41,763 nucleotides of DNA from Acidobacteriota bacterium (GTDB lineage Bacteria > Acidobacteriota > Terriglobia > Terriglobales > Acidobacteriaceae): assembly GCA_021792135.1 (NCBI GenBank), contig JAJYVF010000038.1:1-41763 (forward strand). Reading direction: 5' to 3'. The position numbers and the translations under genes were made by a program. Positions 27,402-37,078 of the stretch are shown here, piece by piece. Under the pieces are notes generated by a model. The model was not told the DNA's origin, made no database searches, and saw nothing but the letters and a program-made list of their open reading frames with translations. Each line of letters begins with the position of its first letter. The stretch's first letter is position 1.

Positions 27402-29945
27402 TCACTCCACACGCAGCGCCCGCATCGGCTCGACGTTGGCTGCGCGTTGTGCGGGAATGACGGCAGCCAGCAGCGCCGCAAGGGCCAGAATGACCGCGGT
27501 GGCCACCAGCACGGCCGGATCCGCGGAACGGACGTTGTAGAGCTGGCCGGCCATGAACCTTCCGGCGAGAATCGCCGCCGGTATGCCAATCGCCAGGCCG
27601 ATGCCGGCCTGGAGAAAGGCGCCGTGCAGCACCATCTGCAGGATGCCGCGGCGGTCGGCGCCCAGAGCCATGCGAATGCCGATTTCGCTGGTGCGCTGCG
27701 CCACGGCATACGAGGTGACGCCGTAAAGACCGATAGCTGCCAGGGTGAGCGCAAGGACCCCGAACACGGACGTAAGCTGCACCAGCAGTTCCTGTTGCGC
27801 GAACTGCTCCTGCACCTGCTGTGCGAAGGGTTCGAAGCCGATCATCGTGAGGTTGGGATTGATCTGCATGAGCGCGCGCCGGACCTGTGCCTCCAAACCG
27901 GGCACGTATCCGGCGGTCCGGACCACCACGGCATTCATCTCGAGGTGCGAAACATTCTCAAACATCTGCTCTTCCTTCTGGTCGTACTTCGCCCACTGGA
28001 AGGCTGGCAGGAAGAACATGGGGTGGATCTTTTCGCCTGGGTCCCAGTACTGCGTATCCTCGGTGATGCCGACGATCTCGAAGTTCCCCGCATACTTCTG
28101 CTCGAGCTGGCCAAAATGATGGCCGATGGCGTCGCCGTTTTTGAAGAACCGCCGCGCGAACGTCTGATTCACAACGGCAACCGCGCGGTTCGTCGCATTG
28201 TCCTGGTCGATAAATCCGCGGCCGGCAATGATCTTTGTGCCGATGTTGGCGAAGTAACCCGGGCTGACCCGTGCCCACGAGGCGATGTTGAAATTGCTGC
28301 CGGGCGGCGGCGGCGCCTGTCCTTCGATGAAGATGTTATTTCCCCAGTTGTCGCCCTCCATCGGACTGTAGAGCGAATACGAGACGTCGTTGACGCCGGG
28401 GATTGCCGCCAGCGTGTCGTGCAGCTGGCGATGGAACGCGTCAGCCTGCGACGCCTGGTAGCCGGCCATCTGTGCGTCGACGTGCAGGATGTAGCGGTTC
28501 TGCGTCTGAAAACCGAAGTGCTGATGCTGCAGATTCGCAAGACTGCGAATCAGCAGTCCCGCGGCGCAGAGCAGGACCAGCGAAACAGCGGCCTGGAGGA
28601 TGACGAGGATCTTCTGCGCCCAGAGGCCGCTTAGTTTCGTGGAGCGGTTCGCGCCGCGCAGAGCGTCGATGGGATCGGCGTGCGCGGTCATCCACGCGGG
28701 GGCGACGCCGAAGAGAATCCCGGTAACGAGGGAAACAGCGAAGGCGAAGCCCAGCACCGGCAGCGAGGGCGCGGCCTGGATGGGCAGATAACTCTTACCG
28801 GCAACAACGTGGACCAGCAGGCGGGCTCCGGCATAGGCGACAACGAGGCCCGCGCAGCCGCCCATCACGCCCAGCACCAGGCTTTCGGTCAGTGCCTGGC
28901 GCACCAGGCGGCGGCGAGGCGCGCCCAGGGCAGTCCGAACGGAGGTCAGGGCCTTGCGCGCAGTGGCGCGTACCAGCATCAGGTTGGCGAGATTGGCGCA
29001 GGCGATGAGGAGAACAAACCCGGAGATCCACATGAGCAGGTGCAGGCCCGATTTGTACTCATCCTGCATCTGGTGCACGCCTCCGCCGCCGGGCGCAAGG
29101 TGCAGCGTCTGTTTGGGGATCAGCGTGGCGTCACGTGTTTCGACCTTGCTGATCGGACTGAGCAGGAACTGGCGTAACTCAACCCGGAGGCGGGCCTCCA
29201 TCTGCTTCAGGTTCGCGCCGGGCTCGATGCGGCCGATCAGGTTCAGCCAGTCCAGCTGCGGCACATCGAGAACATCAAAAGCCCCTCCCTGCACCAGAGG
29301 CGAAGTGCTGAGCGGCATCCAGAAGGACGCCGGGTCGGAGGTGAGACGCTCGCCAAAGAAGCCCGGTGGAGCAATCCCCACGATCGTGAATGCCTTCCCG
29401 TTGATCAGGAAGGAAGCTCCCACGACTGACGTATCGCTGCCGAACTTCTGCTGCCATGTCCGATAGCTCATCACGGCCACAGGCGCGGCACCCTTCTGAT
29501 CATCGGACTGGCGCAGCAGGCGGCCTGCCCATGCGCTCAGACCCAGCGTCTCGAAGGCGTTGCCGGAGACGAACTCACCCCCGAAGGCCTCAGCCGGATG
29601 ATCGCTGCCGGCGCGGCGGACGCCGATCTCGGTTCGTCCAGCCTGGAAGGCGGCAAGATTCGAAAATCCGGGAGTGTGATCGCGGAATTCGCGATACTGC
29701 TCGGTCGAGAACAGCGACCAGTCGTCCTGCATGCCGCCGTTCACACAGCAGTTCTCGGTGTCGCCGATGCGGATGAGTTCACCCGGACGCGCAACCGGCA
29801 GAGACTTCAGCAGAACCGCATGGATGAGCGTGAAAATGGCGGTCGTGGCTCCGATGCCCAGCGCGAGCGTGAGGACCGCGGTGATCGTAAAGCCGGGCGT
29901 TTTGAAGAACTGCCTCAGAGCATAGCGAATATCGTCGAGGAACAT
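27402..29945 (-). CDS. ADOP-type ABC transporter permease (MacB/FtsX-like)
   Basis: An 847-aa membrane protein of the acidobacterial duplicated orphan permease type. The N-terminus MFLDDIRYALRQFFKTPGF and the helix TITAVLTLALGIGATTAIFTLI are diagnostic. A MacB-like periplasmic domain (about 45-270), an FtsX helix cluster (about 300-430), a second periplasmic domain and a final FtsX cluster (about 730-845) follow. These permeases usually lack an adjacent ATPase, as here: the neighbouring ATPase belongs to the osmoprotectant system. The role in efflux or lipoprotein handling is unknown. Confidence 0.88.
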   Translation of the reverse strand: MFLDDIRYALRQFFKTPGFTITAVLTLALGIGATTAIFTLIHAVLLKSLPVARPGELIRIGDTENCCVNGGMQDDWSLFSTEQYREFRDHTPGFSNLAAFQAGRTEIGVRRAGSDHPAEAFGGEFVSGNAFETLGLSAWAGRLLRQSDDQKGAAPVAVMSYRTWQQKFGSDTSVVGASFLINGKAFTIVGIAPPGFFGERLTSDPASFWMPLSTSPLVQGGAFDVLDVPQLDWLNLIGRIEPGANLKQMEARLRVELRQFLLSPISKVETRDATLIPKQTLHLAPGGGGVHQMQDEYKSGLHLLMWISGFVLLIACANLANLMLVRATARKALTSVRTALGAPRRRLVRQALTESLVLGVMGGCAGLVVAYAGARLLVHVVAGKSYLPIQAAPSLPVLGFAFAVSLVTGILFGVAPAWMTAHADPIDALRGANRSTKLSGLWAQKILVILQAAVSLVLLCAAGLLIRSLANLQHQHFGFQTQNRYILHVDAQMAGYQASQADAFHRQLHDTLAAIPGVNDVSYSLYSPMEGDNWGNNIFIEGQAPPPPGSNFNIASWARVSPGYFANIGTKIIAGRGFIDQDNATNRAVAVVNQTFARRFFKNGDAIGHHFGQLEQKYAGNFEIVGITEDTQYWDPGEKIHPMFFLPAFQWAKYDQKEEQMFENVSHLEMNAVVVRTAGYVPGLEAQVRRALMQINPNLTMIGFEPFAQQVQEQFAQQELLVQLTSVFGVLALTLAAIGLYGVTSYAVAQRTSEIGIRMALGADRRGILQMVLHGAFLQAGIGLAIGIPAAILAGRFMAGQLYNVRSADPAVLVATAVILALAALLAAVIPAQRAANVEPMRALRVE

Positions 29946-30074
29946 GGGGCTGCCGAGCCTCCGTAGAAGAGGATACGGTGGCAGGGCGCGGGCGGTTCCG
30001 GAGAGGAGGAGTCCCGCGAATGGGCCCTGGGCTCCGAATCGCGGTCTTGCTCCTTTGAGATGCTTTGAGCGGCT

Positions 30075-30089
30075 TCAGCCTGCGGCTGA
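30075..30089 (-). terminator. Small hairpin downstream of the polysaccharide deacetylase gene
   Basis: TCAGCC and GGCTGA form a 6-bp stem around a 3-nt loop, 8 nt after the deacetylase stop on the minus strand. It lacks a T-tract and may be incidental. Confidence 0.25.
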
Positions 30090-30097
30090 TCGACTCA

Positions 30098-30817
30098 TTA
30101 CCACACATCCACGGTGACATATCGGGTCCCGTCGGCGGGATACCGCTCCAGCAGCAGGCGCGTTGCTTCCACGGAGCGGGAGCGGTCTGCGCCGATGCCG
30201 GTGTGGCTGCCGTCGTGGAGAAGCAGGTTCGATCCGCGCGCGCGGCTTCGGTTGCGGACAATGCCGCGTTCCAGATTGGCGGTAATCTGCTCGATCGAAA
30301 GCTCCGGACGCCAGTCATAGCCCATGGCGTTCCACTGCACGGGCGTGAGGCCGAGGTCGCGAGCGATCCGGAGGACGTCGGGACGCCGCGCTCCATGCGG
30401 CGGGCGGAAGAAATGAACCGGCTCGCCGATAGCGTCCTCAATGGCGGCATTGGCGGCGGTTAGCTCCTCGCGCACACGCCGCGGGCTTTCGACCACCAGC
30501 CAGGGATGCGTCATGGTGTGGTTGCCCACGAGGTGGCCGGCTGCCTGAACGGCGCGGGCGAGATCGGGGCGCCTGCGAACGAACTGGCCGATGAGGAAAA
30601 ACGTGGCGCGCAGATGGTGGTGCGCCAGAAGGTCGAGCAGGCGCTGCGTCCAGGGATCGTTGGGACCGTCGTCGTAGGTGAGAGCGAACTCGGCGGGGTT
30701 GCGGCCAGCGAGAATCGCAGGCCCGCAGAGCTGCGATTCGGCTGAGAGCGTGGCCCACGCACAGGTGGCGGCAGCGGCTCCGACAACAGCTCCGGTGAGA
30801 GCAAGACGCGCCAGCAT
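30098..30817 (-). CDS. Polysaccharide deacetylase (NodB homology, CE4)
   Basis: A 239-aa exported or membrane-anchored deacetylase acting on N- or O-acetyl groups of peptidoglycan, chitin-like or exopolysaccharide chains. The NodB motifs are intact: TYDDGP with catalytic Asp49 and metal Asp50, GNHTMTH with His100 and His104, RPPHG at 138-142 and LLLHDG with His201. Residues 1-23 form a signal or anchor helix. No clear ribosome binding site precedes ATG. It is divergent from the deoxynucleoside kinase gene. The substrate is not indicated by neighbours. Confidence 0.9.
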   Translation of the reverse strand: MLARLALTGAVVGAAAATCAWATLSAESQLCGPAILAGRNPAEFALTYDDGPNDPWTQRLLDLLAHHHLRATFFLIGQFVRRRPDLARAVQAAGHLVGNHTMTHPWLVVESPRRVREELTAANAAIEDAIGEPVHFFRPPHGARRPDVLRIARDLGLTPVQWNAMGYDWRPELSIEQITANLERGIVRNRSRARGSNLLLHDGSHTGIGADRSRSVEATRLLLERYPADGTRYVTVDVW

Positions 30818-30897
30818 CAGCTTTTAGTTTATCCCCGGTTTTGCCGGCGGCTCGCGCGTGATATCTTCGTATTTCCTTCGCTGGATGCGCCGCAACG

Positions 30898-31533
30898 ATG
30901 GCCAAACTTTTCGAACAGCCGAGATTCATCGCCGTGGAAGGGCCGATTCGGGCCGGAAAATCCACCCTGGCGCAGATTCTGGCGGAGACGCTGCACGCAC
31001 GACGCATCGCGGAACCCGAAGAGAATCCCTTCCTGGACCGCTTTTATCAGGCGCAACCGGGAATGGCCTTCGCCACGCAGATGTGGTTCCTCGCAGAGCG
31101 GCACGCCCAGCTGCGGGAGATCGAAGACTTCGACATCCCCCTGGTTGCCGACTATCTTTTCGAGAAAGACAAGATCTTCGCCTACATCAATCTCAGCGAC
31201 GCAGAGCTGGCACTCTACAACCGCTATTACCAGATGCTTCGCGCGGAGGTGCCGACACCGGAGCTGGTCATCTATCTGCAGGCGACGCCGGAAGTGCTGA
31301 AGCAGCGTCTGAAACGCAAGGACGTGCCCGGCGAACGGGCGATCAGCGACACCTATATCGAGCAGGTGGTCGCGGCCTACGAACATTTCTTCTTTCATTA
31401 CTCATCGAGCGACCTGCTGGTGGTGAATACCAGCGACATCGACTTCGTCAGCAACAATCGCGATCTGCAGCTGCTGCTCAGGCGGCTGGCCGAACCCGTG
31501 CACGGAACGCAGTATTTTCTGCCGCTGGGGTGA
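30898..31533 (+). CDS. Deoxynucleoside kinase (dAK/dGK type)
   Basis: A 211-aa cytoplasmic kinase that phosphorylates deoxynucleosides with ATP for salvage. The P-loop GPIRAGKST is at 15-23, and the substrate region EPEENPFLDRFYQ and MWFLAERHAQL fit the deoxyadenosine/deoxyguanosine kinase family. The LID-type arginine-rich loop is RLKRKDVPGERAIS. The ATG lacks a strong ribosome binding site. It ends 8 nt from the convergent glycosyltransferase stop. Confidence 0.88.
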   Translation: MAKLFEQPRFIAVEGPIRAGKSTLAQILAETLHARRIAEPEENPFLDRFYQAQPGMAFATQMWFLAERHAQLREIEDFDIPLVADYLFEKDKIFAYINLSDAELALYNRYYQMLRAEVPTPELVIYLQATPEVLKQRLKRKDVPGERAISDTYIEQVVAAYEHFFFHYSSSDLLVVNTSDIDFVSNNRDLQLLLRRLAEPVHGTQYFLPLG

Positions 31534-31541
31534 AGCCCTGG

Positions 31542-32912
31542 TCAGCGCGCATCGCCTGAGGCACTGTGCCTGAACCAGCGTACCTGCCAGCTTTTTTCCG
31601 CCGACTGGAAGAGGTAAACCGCAAGAATCGCAATCAGCGGCTCCAGCGGATGCCGGAAGCGGGCATGCACCGTGACGAAGTAGTAGGTCAGCGGCAGCAG
31701 CAGAAAGGCCCAGAAAAAAAGCCAGGTGGCCGGAACCCGCCGGCGGAGGGCAAGCGCAAGCCCGAAGAGGCCGGCCAGACTGGTGAACTGGAAGTTCAGG
31801 TTACGGCCGTACTCGTTCACAAAGCCTTCGTCGCCAGGATGAGGCACGCTGAACCAGAAATAATAGGCGCGCTTCAGACTGAGAAGGAGGAAGCGCCCAG
31901 GATCGGCAAGAATGATGCGCTTCGCCATCTGACCACGCCATCCTGAATAGGCGATTTCGCCCATCTGGCGGTAGAGACGGAACTGATCCGGGGCTTGATA
32001 GGGGTGGTCGTACTCCATGAGCAGGCCGGTAGCGCCGGGTCCGTTGCCAAGGTAGAGCTCCACGCCAAAGTTGGTGCGGAGGGGAACGAGCTGGTGAAAG
32101 ACATGCCAGTTTCGGACCGTCCAGGGCGCAAGGCCGGCGATAAAAACGGCGGCGGCGAGAACAGCGGAGGCGATCTGGCGAGGCCACTGGCGGCGCGGGG
32201 CGCCGAGGATGATCCAGATGCCACAGACGGGGAGGAAGAGGCACAGGGAGGGATCGCTGAAGGCGATGAGTCCCCAGAGAAGGCCGAAAAGAGCCCAGAG
32301 TTTCGCCGATGGTGCGACAGGCGTGCCGGGCGGATCGCCGATCTTCCTCATGCGCAGCGTCAGCACCAGAACCAGGGTAAAAAGCCAGGCGGTCAGGGTC
32401 ATCTCCCAAACCCACTTCACGGCGTACTGCATGGCAGCGGGATAGAGCGCCCAGACCCAGGCCGACCACCAGGCAACCTTGCGGTTGAAACAGCGGACCG
32501 CGATTTCCCAGATGCCGGGGATCATCAGCGCGTTGAGGACGCAATCGAATGCAAGGATCATCCAGGCCGAAAGGCTGGAGTAAACGCCGAAGAGGCGGAA
32601 GTCGCCGGCGAGAATCCAGGGATAGAGCGGCGGGACCCAGGCGGTGGGCCCGGTGTGTCCGTGGAATGGGTCAGCGTACCCGAATCCGGTGGCGAGGGCG
32701 CGCGCGATGCGGCCCATCTCGTAGCCGAACGCGAAGTCATGCTGGTAGGGGCGCATGTGCCAGGTGCGCGCAAGCGTCATATAGGCGATGCGCACGAAGA
32801 GCCCAATCCAGAAGGCCTTCGCTTCGGGCGATCGAAAGAACGCTCCGGCATTCAGCCGGAACGGATCATTCTGGACGCGAACTGCGGAGCTGGCACGGCC
32901 GGCGCTGGTCAC
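31542..32912 (-). CDS. Membrane glycosyltransferase of the ArnT/PMT-like superfamily
   Basis: A 456-aa multi-helix membrane protein (about ten to twelve segments). The early loop, with YEMGRIARALATGFGYADPF and the WVPPLYPWILAG motif, is typical of lipid-phosphate-sugar dependent GT-C enzymes (PF13231/PMT_2 type), which transfer sugars at the periplasmic side. Start GTG 32912 overlaps the stop of the MFS gene as GTGA, with GAGG 5 nt upstream. The frame extends farther upstream but only inside the MFS gene. Acceptor and donor are unknown. Confidence 0.75.
   Translation of the reverse strand: MTSAGRASSAVRVQNDPFRLNAGAFFRSPEAKAFWIGLFVRIAYMTLARTWHMRPYQHDFAFGYEMGRIARALATGFGYADPFHGHTGPTAWVPPLYPWILAGDFRLFGVYSSLSAWMILAFDCVLNALMIPGIWEIAVRCFNRKVAWWSAWVWALYPAAMQYAVKWVWEMTLTAWLFTLVLVLTLRMRKIGDPPGTPVAPSAKLWALFGLLWGLIAFSDPSLCLFLPVCGIWIILGAPRRQWPRQIASAVLAAAVFIAGLAPWTVRNWHVFHQLVPLRTNFGVELYLGNGPGATGLLMEYDHPYQAPDQFRLYRQMGEIAYSGWRGQMAKRIILADPGRFLLLSLKRAYYFWFSVPHPGDEGFVNEYGRNLNFQFTSLAGLFGLALALRRRVPATWLFFWAFLLLPLTYYFVTVHARFRHPLEPLIAILAVYLFQSAEKSWQVRWFRHSASGDAR
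32909..32912 (-). promoter_or_regulatory. GTGA overlap coupling the MFS and glycosyltransferase genes
   Basis: The last codon of the MFS gene (TGA, 32911-32909) shares bases with the GTG start (32912-32910) of the glycosyltransferase gene. This indicates translational coupling and fixes the downstream start. Confidence 0.65.
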
Positions 32913-34195
32913 AACTGCCTCACTTCCTGAGCGGTTTGCTCCTCTTCGGCGGCCAGCAGCGCTTCCGGTGTGAGTGCGCCGGCACGGCGCAGGCTGGGGA
33001 AGAACACGGTCCAGAGACCCGTAACGATCAGCGAGCCAATGCCGCCCACAACCACAGCGGGAACGGCGCCCCACCACTGCGCCGTCAAACCGCTCTCGAA
33101 ACCGCCCAATTCATTGGAAGCACCCACGAACAGCGAATTGACAGCACTGACGCGGCCGCGCATCTGGGACGGCGTGGCCAGCTGCAGGATCGAGGAGCGA
33201 ATGACGACGCTGACCATGTCCGACGCGCCCACCACGAAGAGCGCCGCCAGCGACAGCGGCAGGCTGTGCGACACGCCGAAGACGACCGTGGCGATCCCGA
33301 AGATAGCGACGCAGAGGAGCATTTTGGCTCCCGCGGCGCGACGGATGGGCCGCGCCATCAGCCACAACGATACGGCGAGCGCGCCGAGGGCCGGTGCCGC
33401 GCGCAGAAGTCCAAGGCCGCGCGCGCCGGCATGAAGAATGTCCTGCGCGAAAATCGGCAGGAGCGCGACGGCCCCGCCGAGCAGCACGGCGAAAAGATCG
33501 AGCGAGATGGACCCGAGCAGCACCTGGGTCGAGGCGACGTAGCGCAGCCCCGCGAGCAGCACATCTTTGGAGACCGCGCGATGCTCCATGCGGCCGGGCC
33601 TGACGTGCAGCGAGGCGATGAGGACGAGGAACCAGAGGATCGAGCCGAGGGTGAAGAGATAAACCAGCGCGGCTCCGTGGAGACGACCGTGCAGGGGAAG
33701 CGTGAAGAGCACGCCGCCGAGGGCTGGTCCAATGATGTTCGCGATCTGGAAAATGGCCGATCCCCACGTGATGGCGTTGACGAAATGCTCCGTGGGAATC
33801 AGATGCGGAATGAGCGCGGAGCTGGCAGGACCACTGAAGGCGCGGCCGGTGCCTACAACAAAAAGCAGCGTGAAGACGGGCCAGACCTGGTGGATGCCCG
33901 TCCAGGCCAGGCGAAACAGCAGAAAACTGCAGACGGCCTGCAGCGAATAGCAGATAAGGATGACCACGCGGCGGTCAAAGCGGTCGGCCGCATGGCCCGC
34001 AGGCAGGATGAAGAGCAGGCCGGGAAGGAAGAGAACGAGGCCGGTGTAGCCGAGGTCGATGGCTTTGTGGGTGATCTGGTAAATCTGCCAGGCGACGGCG
34101 AGAGCCTGTGCTTCCGCGCCGACGATCACCACGACACGCGCGAGTTGATAGCGAAGGAAGTCGCGGGAGAGGAATGCGGCTGCGGGATGGGCCAT
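32909..34195 (-). CDS. MFS transporter, EntS-like exporter family
   Basis: A 428-aa inner-membrane major facilitator with about twelve helices. The loop FILPAGHAADRFDRRVVI after the second helix and ATPSQMRGRVSAVNSLF are typical of the MFS_3/EntS-type (enterobactin exporter-like) group. No siderophore genes are near, so the substrate is unknown. ATG 34195 is chosen because GGAAC precedes it and MFS proteins start close to the first helix; an in-frame GTG at 34249 would add 18 residues. Coupled to the glycosyltransferase downstream. Confidence 0.8.
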   Translation of the reverse strand: MAHPAAAFLSRDFLRYQLARVVVIVGAEAQALAVAWQIYQITHKAIDLGYTGLVLFLPGLLFILPAGHAADRFDRRVVILICYSLQAVCSFLLFRLAWTGIHQVWPVFTLLFVVGTGRAFSGPASSALIPHLIPTEHFVNAITWGSAIFQIANIIGPALGGVLFTLPLHGRLHGAALVYLFTLGSILWFLVLIASLHVRPGRMEHRAVSKDVLLAGLRYVASTQVLLGSISLDLFAVLLGGAVALLPIFAQDILHAGARGLGLLRAAPALGALAVSLWLMARPIRRAAGAKMLLCVAIFGIATVVFGVSHSLPLSLAALFVVGASDMVSVVIRSSILQLATPSQMRGRVSAVNSLFVGASNELGGFESGLTAQWWGAVPAVVVGGIGSLIVTGLWTVFFPSLRRAGALTPEALLAAEEEQTAQEVRQL

Positions 34196-34326
34196 CGCTG
34201 TTCCATTTATACCGGCAGCGCCGTGGAGGTACCAGTTGGCGCCGATCACGTGGTCGGCACACCGAGGACTGGCCGTCCACGCAGTGGGTTTCGCGATCCC
34301 CTGAGACCGCCCTCCCGGACGCCCGG

Positions 34327-35451
34327 CTACTCGCGGATAACAGCTTTGACCAGATTGCGCGGAGCGTCGACATTGATGCCGCGCTGGACAGCGATAAAGT
34401 ACGCGAACAACTGCAACGGCACCACTTCCAGCATAGGCAGCAGGAATTCGTTCGCCGCGGGTACGGCAACGGAGAAGCGGCTCAGGGTTGCCGGCTCCTC
34501 GTCGCCCTCAACGTGAATGGCCATAATTTCGGCCCCCTGCTGGTGCATCTCGCGCATCAGCTGCACGGTCCTTTCGTAGCGGAGGGTCGAGTCGGGATCG
34601 TTCTGGTCGCGGGTGGCAATCATCACCAGCGGAGCCTCCGGACTGACCAGCGCGTTCGGCCCGTGCTTCAGTTCTCCGGCAGGCATGCCTTCGGCCTGCA
34701 CGTAAGCGGACTCCTTCAGCTTGAGCGCGCCTTCGCGGGCGATGGGATAGTGGACGGCCCGTCCCAGGTAGAGGAAGGTTCGGGCATCGCGCATCCGGTC
34801 GGCGATCTCGGAAATCTGCGTTTCCCAGCGGGAGAGGCTACCTTCGAGCACCTGCGGCAGCCGCTCCATCTGCTCGCAGTGCGTTGCCACAGCCTGCGTC
34901 GTCATGCGGCCGCGCAACCGTGCGAGAAAGAGCGAGAGAACGTAAAGCACGCTGAGCTGCGTGGTGAAGCTCTTGGTCGCGGGAATGGCCACTTCCCTGC
35001 CCGCCCAGGTCGGCAGCGAGGCGTCCGCTTCGCTGGCCATGGAGGACGAAGCGTTATTGGTGATCGCGACGGTGGCGAGCCCGCGGGCTTTGGCTTCGCG
35101 GAGAGAGGCGAGGGTGTCGGCGGTTTCGCCGGACTGGGAAATGACGATCACGCCGGGATCGTGCAGCGTGTGCGTGGAGCGATACATGTACTCGCTGGAA
35201 TACTCGACATCCACAGCAAGACCGGCATTGTCCTCCAGCATGATCTCGCCGGCAAGCCCGGCGTGGCGGCTGGATCCGCTGGCGGCAATCACCACCCGCT
35301 GCCGCCCGCGCAGAGCTTCGGCGACCGCGGAAAACGCCGCAGGGTCGAGATTGCCCTCGGGGGCATAGCGGGACATGGTCGCGGCAAGTGCTTCGGGCTG
35401 CTCGTAGATCTCCCGCAGCATGGCATGAGGGAATGTGCGCGTAGTCGACAT
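34327..35451 (-). CDS. GlmS-like SIS-domain isomerase/deaminase without glutaminase domain
   Basis: A 374-aa protein with two SIS domains matching the C-terminal isomerase half of glucosamine-fructose-6-phosphate aminotransferase. First SIS: VVIAASGSSRHAG and VISQSGETADT. Second SIS: LGRAVHYPIAREGALKLKE, followed by EGMPAGELKHGPNALV. The end DAPRNLVKAVIRE is the GlmS C-terminal loop. The N-terminal glutamine amidotransferase domain is absent, so it may work as an ammonia-dependent or deaminating enzyme (as in AgaS/NagB-like proteins) on an amino sugar phosphate. ATG 35451 is used; GTG 35457 is 6 nt upstream in frame. Confidence 0.88.
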   Translation of the reverse strand: MSTTRTFPHAMLREIYEQPEALAATMSRYAPEGNLDPAAFSAVAEALRGRQRVVIAASGSSRHAGLAGEIMLEDNAGLAVDVEYSSEYMYRSTHTLHDPGVIVISQSGETADTLASLREAKARGLATVAITNNASSSMASEADASLPTWAGREVAIPATKSFTTQLSVLYVLSLFLARLRGRMTTQAVATHCEQMERLPQVLEGSLSRWETQISEIADRMRDARTFLYLGRAVHYPIAREGALKLKESAYVQAEGMPAGELKHGPNALVSPEAPLVMIATRDQNDPDSTLRYERTVQLMREMHQQGAEIMAIHVEGDEEPATLSRFSVAVPAANEFLLPMLEVVPLQLFAYFIAVQRGINVDAPRNLVKAVIRE

Positions 35452-35529
35452 GGACACTTTCGATCTTACCGGATGAGTTCAGCCAGTGCTGAGCCTGCAT
35501 CTGCTCGCGACGGCCGGCCTGATCCCGTT

Positions 35530-37044
35530 CTATGCCTGCTCGGGCCTCCGCCACCGGAGGACCGGCTTACGGGCCGCGGTCGTTTCGTCGAGGCGAGAGA
35601 CGCGCGTGGAGTGCGGGGCGTCGAGGATGATCTGCGGATTCTCCTCCGCTTCGCGAGCGATCTGCCGCATCGCATCGACGAAGAGGTCCAGCTCTTCGCG
35701 CGACTCGCTCTCCGTCGGCTCGATCATCAGCGCCCCGGGCACGATCAGCGGAAACGAAACGGTGTAGGGGTGGAAGCCGTAGTCGATGAGGCGCTTGGCG
35801 ATGTCGCCGGTCTTCACGCCGTTCCGGGTCTGGCGACGATCGCTGAAGACGACTTCGTGCATCGAGGGCGTGTTGTATGGCAGCTCGTACAGATCTTCCA
35901 GCTTCCGGCGGATGTAATTGGCATTCAGAACCGCGTCTTCCGTGGTCTGCCGCAGGCCGTCCGGGCCGTTGGCCAGAATATAGGCCAGCGCGCGGACAAA
36001 CATGCCGAAGTTGCCGTAGAAGGCGCGCACTCGGCCCACCGACTGCGGCCGATCGTAGTTGAGCCGGAGCTGACCCTCGGCGTCTTCTTCAATGACCGGC
36101 ACGGGCAGGAAAGGTTCAAGGATTCTTTTGCACGCGACCGGGCCGGAGCCAGGACCGCCGCCGCCGTGGGGCGTCGAGAACGTTTTGTGCAGGTTGAGGT
36201 GCATGACGTCCACGCCGAAATCGCCGGGCCGCACCTTGCCGCAAAGGGCATTCATGTTGGCGCCGTCCATGTACAGCAGCGCGCCCTTGGCATGCAGGAT
36301 ATCCGCGATACGATGAATTTCGTTTTCGAACACGCCGATCGTCGACGGGTTGGTCAGCATGAGCGCGGCGGTTTCTTCCGTAACCGCCTGGGCAAGCGCC
36401 TCCACATCGATGCCGCCCTGAGCATTGGACTTGAAGTTGACCACCTCATATCCGCAGATGGCCGCCGTGGCGGGATTGGTGCCGTGAGCAGAGTCGGGAA
36501 TGATGACGGTGCGCCGCGGATTCCCCTTTGCCTCGTGATACGCCCGGACTAACAGAATCCCCGTAAATTCGCCGTGAGCACCGGCCGCCGGCTGCAGTGT
36601 GATGGCGTCCATGCCGGTGATCTCGAGCAGGCACTGCCGGAGCAGCCGCATGATGCCGAGCGATCCCTGCGAGAGCTGCTCGGGCTGGTACGGGTGCGCT
36701 TCGGCGATGCCCTCGATCCTCGACACAAATTCATTCACCCGGGGGTTGTACTTCATGGTGCAGCTGCCCAGCGGGTACATGCCGAGGTCGATGGCATAGT
36801 TCCACGTCGAAAGCCGCGTGAAGTGGCGGATAATCTCGATCTCGCTCAGCTCCGGAAGCTCCGCGGTCTGCGAACGCACGGCGTCGCCGAGCAGAGAGGC
36901 AGCATCGACCTCGGGAACATCGAGCGGCGCAAGACGATAAGCCTTCTTGCCGGGCGCGGACTTCTCAAAGCTCAGCCCTTCGTTTTGCGTCAGGTGCGCG
37001 GTAACTTTGCGCGGCGTGCCGGAGAATTTCTCTTTCTGATTCAT
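35530..37044 (-). CDS. gcvPB: Glycine dehydrogenase (decarboxylating) subunit 2
   Basis: The 504-aa PLP-binding half of the split P protein. With GcvPA it decarboxylates glycine and loads the aminomethyl group onto GcvH. The Schiff-base lysine is Lys287 in HLNLHKTFSTPHGGGGPG, preceded by DSAHGTNPATAA and YMDGANMNA. Start ATG 37044 matches the family N-terminus (MNQKEKFSGTPRK); earlier in-frame ATGs at 37071 and 37086 lie inside or next to the upstream small gene. Gene order is gcvT, gcvH, gcvPA, small membrane gene, gcvPB, all minus strand. Confidence 0.95.
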   Translation of the reverse strand: MNQKEKFSGTPRKVTAHLTQNEGLSFEKSAPGKKAYRLAPLDVPEVDAASLLGDAVRSQTAELPELSEIEIIRHFTRLSTWNYAIDLGMYPLGSCTMKYNPRVNEFVSRIEGIAEAHPYQPEQLSQGSLGIMRLLRQCLLEITGMDAITLQPAAGAHGEFTGILLVRAYHEAKGNPRRTVIIPDSAHGTNPATAAICGYEVVNFKSNAQGGIDVEALAQAVTEETAALMLTNPSTIGVFENEIHRIADILHAKGALLYMDGANMNALCGKVRPGDFGVDVMHLNLHKTFSTPHGGGGPGSGPVACKRILEPFLPVPVIEEDAEGQLRLNYDRPQSVGRVRAFYGNFGMFVRALAYILANGPDGLRQTTEDAVLNANYIRRKLEDLYELPYNTPSMHEVVFSDRRQTRNGVKTGDIAKRLIDYGFHPYTVSFPLIVPGALMIEPTESESREELDLFVDAMRQIAREAEENPQIILDAPHSTRVSRLDETTAARKPVLRWRRPEQA

Positions 37045-37078
37045 TGGTTTCGTCAATTTCCCAGGATCCATCCACGGT

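Noticed and set aside
34108-36552. An 814-codon plus-strand frame across the SIS-domain and gcvPB genes
   Set aside because: It spans two genes with clear catalytic motifs on the minus strand and has no domain of its own.
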